Notes under the pieces: generated by a model | Databases searched by the model: none | The model's input: only the letters and a program-made list of their open reading frames with translations | Told to the model about the DNA's origin: nothing | Program-made: the position numbers and the translations under genes | In this document: in pieces, positions 23,002-33,513 of the stretch | Position numbering within the stretch: the first letter of the stretch is position 1 | Layout: the number at the start of each line of letters is the position of its first letter | Assembly: GCA_029945375.1 (NCBI GenBank) | Contig: CM057061.1 | Coordinates: forward strand, 434,001 to 498,000 | Direction: 5' to 3' | Length of the DNA stretch: 64,000 nucleotides | From: Agaricus subrufescens | Lineage: Eukaryota; Basidiomycota; Agaricomycetes; Agaricales; Agaricaceae

Positions 23002-25062
23002 TTACTCACTTCCCGGGCCATTACCAGCACCAGCCGTCGCGGGAACGGACGGAGCTGCCGTTCCCCAGCTCTGTCTTTTCAAGTTACTGCCACTCAACGA
23101 GCTTGCTCCATGAGACAAAGTCCTAGACCTCGAAGAATTCCTCGAGCTGCAAAAAACGAAGCACTTGTCAACCAGACGAACTCCCAACAACTTCATTATC
23201 ACTCACTTGGATCTTTTCGGCGTTGGTGAATTAGATAGCCTTGCAAAGTTGCTCGGGAAAAGCGGCATTCCTGCAGCCCTACTCTCACCAATCCAATCAC
23301 CCATATGTAAATCACTCAGAATGCTACTGGTGTCGCCCGCATCACTCCCACCACTAGAAAGGACCGCCCTGGAATTAGACAACAAGCCGATAGGATGACT
23401 GTTCGATTCGAGCCGTTTGAAAGGTCCAATGGATGAGATTGAACTGCTTCTGCTATGCGGTCGAGAACCTATATATGAGGATCCCCTACCAGCTCCTGGG
23501 ATCGCAACCGCCTTGGTAGAGGTAGTTGAGGGAGACACGGGAGACATCATTGGTGGGGTATCATAGTGAGCTACGGATATGGGTGTAGTGGAAATCTTTA
23601 AACCATGGATTTGTGGAGCAGGAGTGAGTTCTTTCGGAGAAGAGGCACTGCCAATGGCCGTTTTATCAACACTCTGAGTGACCCCTTCCTCCTCCTCTTC
23701 AATTCCTTCTGCGATATCTCCCAGCCCATCAGAAGGTGAAGTCGACGATAAGGACATCGGTAAGGACAAGGGCGGGGGAGCAGCGGAAAATGAGGGTTGG
23801 GGCACAGTGATTTGTTCAATGACAACGTGATTTTCCGGTTCGACGTCACGATAAAAAGGTGATGTCGGACTCAAAGGGGAATCAACACTCAGGCGATTGA
23901 ATCTCTTGTCGAAAACCGGAGAATCCATTATAGCATCCCAATCAGACCAGTGTCCGCGCGCAGCCCTTCCTTCATCATCTGATATGTCTTCTGTTCTAAC
24001 GCTGTCAGAATCCGAACTACGATCTCGATGGTGACTGAAGTTCCATTCTATATCCAGCTCTGGAGGGATACCAAGAGCACCCTTTACGCGTTCCCAGATT
24101 AATTCGGACCGTGATATAACGCACTTCCTGATAGCGTAAGCCCAGATCGTGTCAGGAGCAATATCTCTATCAAGTTTCGTGAGGTGGAAGGACAGGTGGC
24201 GGTAGGTCCATTCGGCAGGGTCAGTCGGTAGATCAGAAGGCTGCTCCAAAGGGACATCAACATTGGCATCCTGTTTGGAGCCGATTGTCTGAGCAAGTAG
24301 GGCAAACAGTTTCGCATCAGGTGGAGAGGAAATTAGTGAAGCAACCTCCGATGGACGATCAATAAACGGAAGATATATGTCGTCAGGTAGAGGTGTAAAG
24401 GTAGCTGGTGATGGTTGGGCTTGATTACGAATGGGAGACTGAGGGGGGGATTGAGAGAAAGATGCTGAAGAAATCGGTGCAGGAGGCGGAGAAATTGCTG
24501 CAGCACGCGGATTTACGGATGTACGGGCGAGGTCTACAATCTGCTCGGGACTGAGGCGTGGTTTAGACGAGAACAGTCCTGTGGTGGACTGCCGAGGCGA
24601 CGAAGGCCGCATTCGTGGAGAAGAGGAGGGGCTCGGGGCGCGATCTCGGCTATCCCTCGGCGAAGTGGGGCCAGGACCAGAAAAAGACGAGAAGGCAAAG
24701 CTGAGGCGGGGTGGTTGGGACTGTGGGGATGGCTCGGCGAGTGTCTGAGACGGCTGGGGCGAGCCAGGGCCACCGGGGCCTGGACGGCGATGTCTGCGCT
24801 GCCCAAGGACAGGAGAAGCAGGAGGCTCATGGGGGGGAGTCGGGGGAGCCTGGGTGGAGGGAACGCGGACGATGGTCAGGACGCTGGAGGAGCCTCTGTC
24901 GGAGTGGTTGAGGGCGGCGTGGGCGTTGAAGGGGTCGCAGGCCGAGGCCGAGCCGCGACGAGAGCTGAGGCGGTTTGGGGGGATGGCGAGGGGAGAAGCC
25001 ATGGCGAGACTCTGGAGGCGGGTTCCACCTGAATTATCTCGCCCAAATGACATCACGGCCAT
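23002..25062 (-). CDS. Unidentified Ser/Pro-rich protein with a conserved-looking core
   Basis: There are two exons, with the intron between 23147 and 23206 (PKRSN|SRNSSRSRT), about 660 residues in all. Start candidates are at 25062 (MAVMSFGRDNSGG), 25053 (MSFGRD) and 25002 (MASPLAIPPNRLSSRRG); the frame is open further upstream, so the start is uncertain. Both ends are low complexity (Ser, Pro, Arg), with many SP/TP sites that could be phosphorylated. A more ordered segment lies mid-protein: LPFIDRPSEVASLI, then DPAEWTYRHLSFHLTKLDRD, then WAYAIRKCVISRSELIWERV. I do not recognise the family. The shape (disordered flanks around an alpha-helical core) suggests a regulatory or scaffold protein, which is only a guess. 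Confidence 0.7.
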
Positions 25063-25319
25063 CCCCGCCTGCCTCGTCACGTGAGTCGTCGCGTCGCCGT
25101 AAACGCACCTGATGGCGCCAAGAGGTCCGCAAGCAGATCTTCTGGCCGAGTCACTCCTTCGCGAAAACAAAAGAACCTGCCAAGGTCTCACGCTAAGATC
25201 ACAGAACCCTATCGACCTACACGTCTTCCTAATATACACCCGGCGAGAGCCATGATTCCATGAATTTCGTAAGCCCGAGTCGACCCGAAGACAGAATTCC
25301 TATACGCCTGACGAGCATA

Positions 25320-26895
25320 TCAAGCTACCTCTGTCTTTATAGCGACGCCACTGCCGCCATTCATGTACATCGAGTCATCCACTTCGATTTCGCCTTCTGC
25401 GTCTGCATCCGTCCGCATCTTCAGAAGATAATCCGGATCTGAGACTTCCGCAAGGTATTCTTGTCGTTCGGTTTCCTCCTCCTCACTTATGGGTGCATGC
25501 GTCATTCGTATTACTTCCCATTTATCATCGTATTGTTCGTATTGCTGAAAAGAAAATGAGATTTTCCATATACAGATCCAGGCCTCGAATACTCACATTC
25601 ACTCGCTTCTTCTTCAACAACATCTTCCTCTCAATGTTCTTGTAATAGGCACCCTTACCTCTTCTGGGAGTCTTCTTGTCGACTCCTGCCATCAAATCTT
25701 CGAAACTCTCAGGTTCATCTCCGTCCCATAGCACCAGTAACAGCTCATTATCGATGTTCTGCTCCACTTTAATCGTCTCGTAATCACGAACGAATTGGAA
25801 CAATGTCGGTTCCTGATCTTCTGGAATCTCGTAAGGTGCAAGACCTGCCCGTGTTTCTTTAAGCCGGACTGCCGACTCATCGTCATGAGTAAGGTAATAG
25901 GCCAAGAAGGAATCATGTTCCGTTTTCATGGGTCGAAGGATGGCACAGTCCAGACGTTCGTCTTCCACCTATATTACAAAGGGATTCGTGTATGAGTTTT
26001 GTAATCATTTGAACGAGAAACAATACACTCACGTCCACAGCTCTATCCCCAGGCCGCTCCGAGAACCTGAACAAATCATACTGATTCGGCCAAATATCCG
26101 CATCCGGAAGAATAGGGTATGATTCCACAGCCGCGACTTCCGGTTTGTTTGGATGCTTCAACGTGGTCAAGTCAAAGTTATCGTTTGAAGCTGTGAAGGA
26201 TGCTTCAATATCACGTAGTTGTGCGTTGCGCGAGATATCAATTGGAGCAGAATTGATAGCTTGTTTCCTGCAAAACAAACAGCCAGTGAGTCTACTGTCA
26301 CAAAGAGACTAGCGAAGACATACGACAAGTCCTGCGACGATGTTCTCGAAATACCTTCGCGACTGATATATTCTGTCTTTCGTAACCATGGAACATGCGC
26401 CAACGGCGCCGAAGCGCTACTCCCACTTCCTACGTTCGCTGTAATACCCGTCGAAGTAGACGGATCGGATAGGAGGTACGCATCCTTTGGGTCCAGCTTC
26501 GGTAAATTCAAAGGATCTGGGTTCAATGCTTATTTTCACATTCAGATTAATTCAATATAACTTCATAATAGTTTTCCAAAAACTTACTAGAATCATCGGC
26601 ACCCTCTTCCCACAATGACTCCCAGTTACCCAAGTCCAAAGGCATCCCAAGCTCAGCATCTACAATCATAGGTAAAGGTGTCTCATTAACCAACTCATTT
26701 AAAAATTCTGGGCGCGTGTATCTTCGGGGGTTGGTCGGAATATCGAGGAGTTTTGGTGGAAATGGAGGTGCTGGGACCGGATTGGAGTATCGTACGCGAA
26801 CGAGAAGGTCGAGTTTTGAGCTATAGTCATAGTCAGTACATACGTACAAAATGTAGGATATGTCCTCGAAGAACGCACCTTTTCTTAAAGCTCAT
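25320..26895 (-). CDS. PAF1: RNA polymerase II-associated factor Paf1
   Basis: The start is MSFKKR at 26893-26895, spliced to KLDLLVRVRYSNPVPAPPFPPKLL, the hallmark N-terminus of Paf1. Further exons read RPEFLNELVNETPLPMIVDAELGMPLDL, LAHVPWLRKTEYISREG, DIEASFTASN, WPNQYDLFRFSERPGDR and RLDCAILRPMKTEHDSFLAYYL in succession. The C-terminus is acidic with Glu/Asp runs (SEEEETERQEYL) and ends at 25320. Paf1 is the scaffold of the Paf1 elongation complex, which couples RNA polymerase II transcription to H2B ubiquitylation and H3K4/K36 methylation. Six or so exons with short introns; the length fits fungal orthologs. The adjacent gene on the same strand is the unidentified Ser/Pro protein. Confidence 0.93.
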
Positions 26896-27618
26896 TTTTG
26901 TAGTAGTCGTAGAAGACAAGTGACAGCCAACGCAGCAGGTCATTTAGTCAAGGCTGCTGACAAACAGCAATAAATACTTGATGGCCTAAAAATAGCCAGA
27001 GCAATAACAGCCGGAGGTTGGCCGGAGGCTCATATAAGATTCCATAGACCGCTTCACTTGTAATGGGCCAGACAGTCCTTGTTGTATTTACTCGGAATCG
27101 GATATTTAGGGTCAGGCACCCGTGATATTCGCGTATGACACGATCTCACCAGTTTAATAATGATGAACGCCACTGCATAGAGGCAAGTTGATTGATAGCA
27201 AGAGATACGCGCCTGGTGCCCTGGTGATGAATGGTAATGACATGGCGAATGTTCAAGTAAGGCGTCATGAACGATATTTGCCAAGCATGATAACAATAAT
27301 TACGCCTGAAAACTAGCATCAAACAGTTTAACTCATAAGGCAGTGCTGACAGTGAAATACAAAGTACCGCCACTAGTTCGAATGTGAAGTATACATGACA
27401 GCTAAAACGACATTGTCGGACAGAGACTTTCACTTAGCGGCGTAGCGCAGTGACCACCGGCGCACTGTCACGTTAACCCGAGATCAAATCTCGTGGCTGA
27501 ATCGACAACTATACAGGTATTCGGTAACTCCCGAGAATTTCACCCACGGTAACCAACACTCACAATCATCCAAGGCCCGCGTGCTGACAACAGTAATCTC
27601 CCTCTCTTCCGACTCCAG
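26896..27618. other. Intergenic region, divergent promoters of PAF1 and RPL43
   Basis: Both flanking genes point away from this 720-base stretch, so it should contain two promoters. No protein-like frame is convincing. At about 27434-27500 a tRNA-like arrangement of A-box and B-box-like words appears, but it does not fold into a tRNA (see rejected items). Confidence 0.45.
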
Positions 27619-28139
27619 ATGGTAAGTTTTTCTTCACGTTTTACCTTTCCGCCAACCACACATCTAACAATGCTGTAGACAAAACGCACAAAGAAGGTCG
27701 GCATCACCGGAAAGTACGGTACCGTCAGTATTTCCCCTTCAACTTACCACCCAAACCACTGTATTGAAGCTTTAAATTTCGGTCTATAGCGTTATGGTGC
27801 CTCCCTCAGGAAACAAGTCAAAAAGATGGAAGTTTCCCAACACGCTAGATACACATGCCCCTTCTGCGGCAAGGTATCTGACCCTTTAACTTAGTGTTGT
27901 ATCCTATCGGATGAGCTGATCCCTTTGGTTTCATAGGACTCCGTGAAGAGGACTGCGGTTGGCATCTGGAACTGCAAAGCCTGCAGAAAGACTATGGCTG
28001 GTGGAGCTTGGACCGTGACAACGACAGCTGCTGCTACTGTGCGAAGGTATGTGTCGCATTAGATATCGATTATTTGACATTGAGCTGACGATGAATATCT
28101 AGTACGATTCGTCGGCTGCGCGAGATTAACGAGGCTTAA
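27619..28139 (+). CDS. RPL43: 60S ribosomal protein eL43 (L37A)
   Basis: The coding part of exon 1 is only the ATG (27619-27621), followed directly by gtaagt. The next exon reads [15 protein letters not shown], then [47 protein letters not shown] and [15 protein letters not shown], ending [12 protein letters not shown] with TAA at 28137-28139. The four zinc-binding cysteines (CPFC and CKAC) are intact. The length, about 92 residues, is that of the family. eL43 is a small zinc-ribbon protein of the large ribosomal subunit. It converges with the Sec14-like gene, with 298 bases between. Confidence 0.95.
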
Positions 28140-28437
28140 AATCCTGTTTTATTGTCCCATCTTCCTCGTTTATGTTTCGTATGTGCTATGAACACAAAAT
28201 GCATTATACTCCGGCATATGAGTCCCATCACCAGTCAGAACTTCCTAAACACTCATGGATTCATTGACCAACTTTAATGGCACGACCATCGTATTAATAT
28301 GCTGATGGATTCAGTAAGCAAGCACAAAAGTGATCATGAAAAATCGTCAGAAGAGAGGGACATAACCTCTATAACATCGTTAAGCAGTGAAGAGCATGGG
28401 TCAAGAAATGAGAGTGAAAACACAGATGCCGTATCTA

Positions 28438-29748
28438 TCAAAATTCCTCGCCCTGACCGCCATATCGTTTAGGTATTTGTGCGTCAGCGATGTAAGGGCT
28501 CAACGCTTTGTGGATTTCACGTTGGCTACCCCCGACGACGGACATCTTAGCCAACGTAACAGCCGGAATGAGAGGTTTCATTGCCCAAAAAATCCAATTG
28601 AGAAGGGTGGGCACGCTGATGAAAAACTTCCGGTGCTTTTAGAAAACGAATCAGTGGTGTTCCGGTTAGGAAGGCGAGTGCTCTTACGAGGATCTCGGGG
28701 TAGTGAGACGTAAAGATATTGGTGGCTTCTGAGGCAGCATTCTTCGAGTTGGCATCGCGGGAGGTAAGGCCCACACCGGCGTAATCTATACCGGGAACGT
28801 GAGATGTCTGTTTGTAGGGTGTAAGGCTCTATGTATTTACCGTGAACTTGAATGCTTTGGTCTATAGTTTCGAAATCTATATGTTGCATAAGGCGTTCTT
28901 GCAGCGCCACGCGCCAGCTAATAATAGATTTTGACATCAGAGAGCGAACGTCTCGGTGTACCCGTGGTACACCGACTCACCGAATGAACAACGGAACGTC
29001 GGAAAAGACTGTCTTGAGGTCACTGTTTCCGCCGTATAGGTTGTACATGACCGGGCGCCCCTCTTTGTCGTGGCCAGCAATGTGTGCCATATTATCGAAC
29101 CGATTGTCAGGGAACTTTTCAGTCAATGCACCCTCAATATCGAACGACTTCCTCCATCTGAGTGTTGTCCGTAACATTTCCCTTGCTTCGTAGACGTTGA
29201 GATTTCTAGACGCGAGTAACTTATGAGGAGTAATGTAGTGGATAGTTTACTTGGCCGTACCTCGCACGAAGGAACTTCATCAATATCACACTGACTTTGG
29301 CATTACGGGGATTGGAAGGGTCAATCTCGACTCCCCACATGGTGAAAGGTGTCTCTTTCGCTTCAGGATCATCTGGGAAGGCTTCTGTCAATAAGTCTGG
29401 GAGAGTGGCCTATACGGAAAGGGGTGAGATGTCAGTGGCAAATGTGACAAGTCCCAACTGGCGTACCCGGAACTCCTTGAGGGAAACCCATTCCTGAGTG
29501 GTGAACCTTTCTGTAATGGCATTCTGAGGTTCGGGTTCTTCCTGGACCTTTTCGGGAGTGGCGACAGGAGCGGGAACGGGAGCCACAGGATCACCGGTTT
29601 GCGGGGTGGCACCAGGCTGGGGCGCTTCCGCAGTGGTGGTAGCAGATGGGGACTCTGGTGCCACGGGCGCTGGTGCCGGTGCCGGGGCGGATGTTGCTTC
29701 TGATTGAGTGGCCATTGGTCCAGTTGCAAGCTGTTCTGAGGCGTCCAT
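28438..29748 (-). CDS. Sec14-like CRAL-TRIO lipid-transfer protein
   Basis: The gene starts MDASEQLATGP at 29748. The first 90 or so residues are Ala/Pro/Glu-rich and disordered. A CRAL-TRIO N domain follows (VSVILMKFLRAR, then NLNVYEAREMLRTTLRWRKSFD), and the lipid-binding domain includes MAHIAGHDKEGRPVMYNLYG. The last intron lies after SHYPEIL; the downstream exon gives HRKFFISVPTLLNWIFWAMKP in phase and ends KRYGGQGEEF, TGA at 28438-28440. This is the Sec14 fold that exchanges phosphatidylinositol and phosphatidylcholine (or other lipids) between membranes. The long acidic/Pro N-terminus is like that of the PATELLIN and Sfh-type members. Exact lipid ligands are not predictable. Confidence 0.88.
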
Positions 29749-30086
29749 CAGGCTGACGATGATATTACATCAGTTATCTGATAAGCCACTTTTCGCACGT
29801 TGCCCCACCCGTTGCTATAGAGAATTGCCACTGCAAAGGGTCGTAGTGTTAAGACTCGCTAGAGGTGGAGTCACTGGAGTAGCCTCGGCTTCCAGAAAAT
29901 GCAATACAAGAAACAAGACACGTTCGCCGTCACAGATCTGAGATCTGTTTTGACGGGTGTGACAGGCCGTAACCATCGCCAAACACAGCCCGCATTTATC
30001 GCTCCAGACACATCGGTCTGCTCAACTGTCCCTACGTCTCCTACCTTCGTATGCTTTTATTTATCTCCCAGCATTAATCTCCAGTC
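29749..30086. other. Divergent promoter region between Sec14-like and SLY41-like genes
   Basis: This 338-base spacer separates two genes transcribed away from each other. It contains a perfect odd palindrome at 29932-29948 (listed separately). No gene is seen. Confidence 0.5.
29932..29948. promoter_or_regulatory. 17-base perfect palindrome in divergent promoter
   Basis: The sequence is ACAGATCT, a central G, then AGATCTGT. Both arms are exact inverse complements. Palindromes of this size between divergent promoters are typical of dimeric transcription-factor sites, but no known factor is implied. Confidence 0.35.
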
Positions 30087-31825
30087 ATGTACCGTCCCTC
30101 CAATGGCCTCCCCTCGCACCTTCACCCGGACCACCACCAAAAAATGACCTGGAAAGACTCCTACAAATCCCCAGGCGCCAGGGGCCTCTCTCTTCCCAGC
30201 AGCTGGGGCATTGAGCAGCAGTCGCTCATTCCCCAGTGTACCGCTAGTGCGCAGGCCGCACTCATGAACATCCGCCGGCTTGCAGGCCAGTTCTGGTCGA
30301 CACAAGCCAGCAAATCGAGTGCTAGCTCTCAGCCACCGACACAAAAGGACTCTTCATACTCCATGCCCGTCTTCGTCCTCCTCTGTGGTCTGTGGTACAC
30401 CACTTCGGCCCTTTCCTCCAACACCGGGAAGGCCATCCTTAGCCAATTTCGTTATCCAATCACCCTTACCTTTGTCCAATTCGGCTTCACCGCCGGCTTC
30501 AGCCTTTTTTTCATGTCACCGGCTGTCCGCTTTTCACGTCTGCGCATGCCCACTAGAGCAATTCTACAAAACACATTCCCCATGGGCCTGTTTCAGGTCG
30601 GAGGACACATGTTCTCGAGCATGGCTATATCACGAATACCCGTTAGCACTGTACATACCATCAAGGTGCGCCGCATTTCGCCCGTCACATGCACTTACTC
30701 ATTTTCCTCCAGGCACTTTCACCCCTGTTTACTGTTGCTGCTTACGCTCTTCTTTTTGGCGTTAGCTACTCATCCAAGACGTACATTTCCCTCCTTCCGC
30801 TAACCATCGGTGTTATGCTTGCTTGTTCATATGCCGTTTCCGCATCTGATTTGGTTGGCTTATTATGCGCATTTGGATCAGCCCTTGTTTTTGTCAGCTC
30901 CAATATCTTCTTCAAGAAGATCATGCCCTCCAACTCTCATGGCTTGACCAAAGCCACTCATAAATTGGACAAACTGAACCTCCTCCTGTATTCGTCGAGT
31001 ATGGCCTTCCTTTTGATGATTCCCCTATGGCTGTACTACGATCTCCCGGTACTGTTGGAAGCGAAAGCGAATCCCAGCCACATCTCGCATCCCAAGCAGG
31101 GACACGCTACGCCCCATTCTGTTGCGTACTATTTCCTTCTTAACGGCATTGTCCATTTCGCCCAGAACATCATTGCCTTTATCATCTTATCGTCAACCTC
31201 CCCTGTCACTTATTCTATTGCTTCGCTTATCAAGCGGGTGGCGGTCATTTGCATCGCTATCATGTGGTTCAATCAAACCGTTTATCCCGTTCAGGCTTTC
31301 GGTATCGCTCTGACCTTTACCGGTCTATACATGTACAACAATGCCAAGGAGGATGTCGAGAAGGGTGAAAAGAAGATAACGAGGGTGCAAGCTGCCCGAG
31401 ACTTAATGCTACCTACAACCAAATCAGAGTCGCGCCTTCTCTCGGGGATCGAAACGCCGCCGAACGAACACGAGCCATCATTTGCACACGCGGACTACCG
31501 CCCGATGGTGACCGGTGTACCGAATGGTTCGGCATACACCAGGCCCAGGGGGATGTCGCTTCACGTCTCGGGAACAAGTATCCATCATGCTGGTCAACAA
31601 CACCAGAGATCCCCTGTCACCCCGCTTGAGCCATCTTTCAGTCACAAGAAAAGCCATGCGCTCAAGCCACCTTCAATATCCCTCAAACCTGTTGATCCCA
31701 TCGACTCTTATCCTTCCCCTCCTCCATCCCTGGATTCCCCGACATCACATACGATACCATTACCTGATTTTAATTTACAAGCACACGAAATGGAACGGCG
31801 GGAGGATTACCCTGTGATGGCCTGA
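30087..31825 (+). CDS. SLY41: Triose-phosphate-transporter family membrane protein, SLY41-like
   Basis: Two exons are joined at ...STVHTIK|ALSPLFTVAAYALLFG, with the intron near 30666-30711. There are about ten hydrophobic segments, starting with VFVLLCGLWYTTSALSSNTGK and FVQFGFTAGFSLFFM, then LPLTIGVMLACSYAVSASDL and LLCAFGSALVFVSSNIFFKK, and FVLxxTSPVTYSIASLIKR-like text near the C-terminus. This is the TPT/DMT fold of nucleotide-sugar and triose-phosphate carriers. The yeast relative Sly41 is an ER/Golgi protein that suppresses loss of Ypt1. A hydrophilic tail of about 140 residues, rich in Pro and Ser, follows KKITRVQAARDL. The substrate is unknown. The symbol is given by resemblance, not proven orthology. 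Confidence 0.85.
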
Positions 31826-32233
31826 CTGATAGGTCACACGTTTGTTGATTCGTTTTACTGAGATATAAAAAATGGATTTTTTTCGAACTCTAAAATACTT
31901 GTAGGGACTCATTGATACTTTGCATGAGACTTTTATTACTGCGTAATAGACGTATATCTCGGTTTTTTTGAAGGGGAGATTCAGAAATGCCGTACGAGAA
32001 GATAGAATGTTTCCAGGAAGCAAGAATTTCCTGCCGACAGTGTTGGTCTTTCCTTTCGAGTATCTGGGCCTCGTACTCGACAGAAAATCAGACGGACTAC
32101 GCGATAAGGGGTGTTCCGGGGGCTTGTGTTAGTGTAACGGGTTGATGTCACATCATTTTTTCACACGACTGAGCCTCACACTTGCTGAACGGGCAAGACA
32201 TCCTCAAGACTCCTCAAGCTCTTGTAAGACAAC
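31826..32233. other. Spacer between SLY41-like gene and RPS4
   Basis: This 408-base stretch contains the 3' end of the transporter gene and the promoter of RPS4. No coding frame or structured element is convincing. Confidence 0.45.
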
Positions 32234-33388
32234 ATGGTCAGTATTACGGCTCCTTCATGTCATTCCAGAGACCATCCATGTCCGTCCGATCGAAAATTCC
32301 CTTCGGATTCGTTGGATGCACGTCGGACCCCTTGGATGACCTATGGCACTGATCGAAGCACTCCTTTGCACGACGATATGCTGACGAGCTTTTTATTTGC
32401 ATTCATATCTAGGCACGGGGCCCCAAAAAGCACTTGAAGCGCATCGCAGCACCGTCATCATGGATGTTGGACAAATTGAACGGAACCTACGTACGCCCTG
32501 ATATCACTTTTGAAGAGATTATATTAGAAAATCTCAACAAATTTCCATCTTAGGCTCCTCGTCCTTCCGCTGGTCCCCACAAACTTCGCGAATCTCTCCC
32601 TCTTGTGGTCTTCCTTCGTAACAGGCTAAAATATGCCTTGACGGCTCGTGAAGTGACCCAGATTGTCGCCCAACGCTTGGTCAAAATAGATGCCAAAGTT
32701 CGCACAGATTCCCACTACCCTACTGGTTTCATGGGTCAGTCATATCGAATCGTTTCATACCGACATCAGTCAACTTAATCATCATTCTTTTGGACTTGGT
32801 GATATTTAGATGTTGTCTCCCTTGAAAAATCTGGCGAGCACTTCCGTATCCTTTACGACGTCAAGGGCCGTTTCACCGTTCACCGTATCACTCCTGAAGA
32901 GGCAACCTACAAGCTACTCAAAGTTCGCAAGGTTGCTCTTGGCAGTCGTGGTGTTCCTCACGTCGTCACCCATGACGGCCGAACAATTCGCTATCCCGAT
33001 CCCCTCATCCGTGTCAACGACACTGTGAAGTTTGATCTTGAACAGGGCAAGATCACTGATTTTGTCCACTTTGATACCGGAAACCTTGTGTTCATCACTG
33101 GTGGTCGTAACATGGGTCGTGCCGGTGTTATCACACATCGTGAGAAGCACATTGGTGGTTTTGATATCGTGCACGTCAAAGACTCTATGGAAAGGACTTT
33201 TGCCACCCGGTGAGTGGTAGTGTGCGACTGTCATTTGGCGCTTGTTCTGACTCCCTTTAAGTATCTCCAACATTTTCGTTATTGGTGAAGGCGCCAAGCC
33301 CTGGGTGTCGTTACCGAAGGGCAAGGGTCTCAAGCTTACCATCTCTGAGGAGCGGGATCTTAGGAGAAAGCGTGCTACTGAGCAGTAA
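32234..33388 (+). CDS. RPS4: 40S ribosomal protein eS4
   Basis: Coding exon 1 is again only ATG (32234-32236), followed by an unusually long intron of about 175 bases. Then come [99 protein letters not shown] and [19 protein letters not shown], and the last exon ends [11 protein letters not shown] with TAA at 33386-33388. The S4 RNA-binding, central and KOW segments are all present, and the length (about 260 residues) is typical. It is a structural protein of the small ribosomal subunit. Confidence 0.96.
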
Positions 33389-33513
33389 ACTGGTCGCTAG
33401 GTGTCTTTCCGCGTTCTCTTACCTCCATTGGCGCTATGTCTTGTATGCTAATGCACTCCACAAAAAACAACATGCAATACATGGTATTTCAATTATGCTC
33501 TGAAATATCTGTA

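Noticed and set aside
27434..27500. tRNA-like sequence with A-box-like TAGCGCAGTG and B-box-like GATCAAATC words
   Set aside because: A D-stem GCGC/GCGC and a 4-pair T arm can be drawn, but only about 14 bases remain for the anticodon arm and variable loop, and the acceptor ends do not pair. At best it is a degraded tRNA or SINE head.
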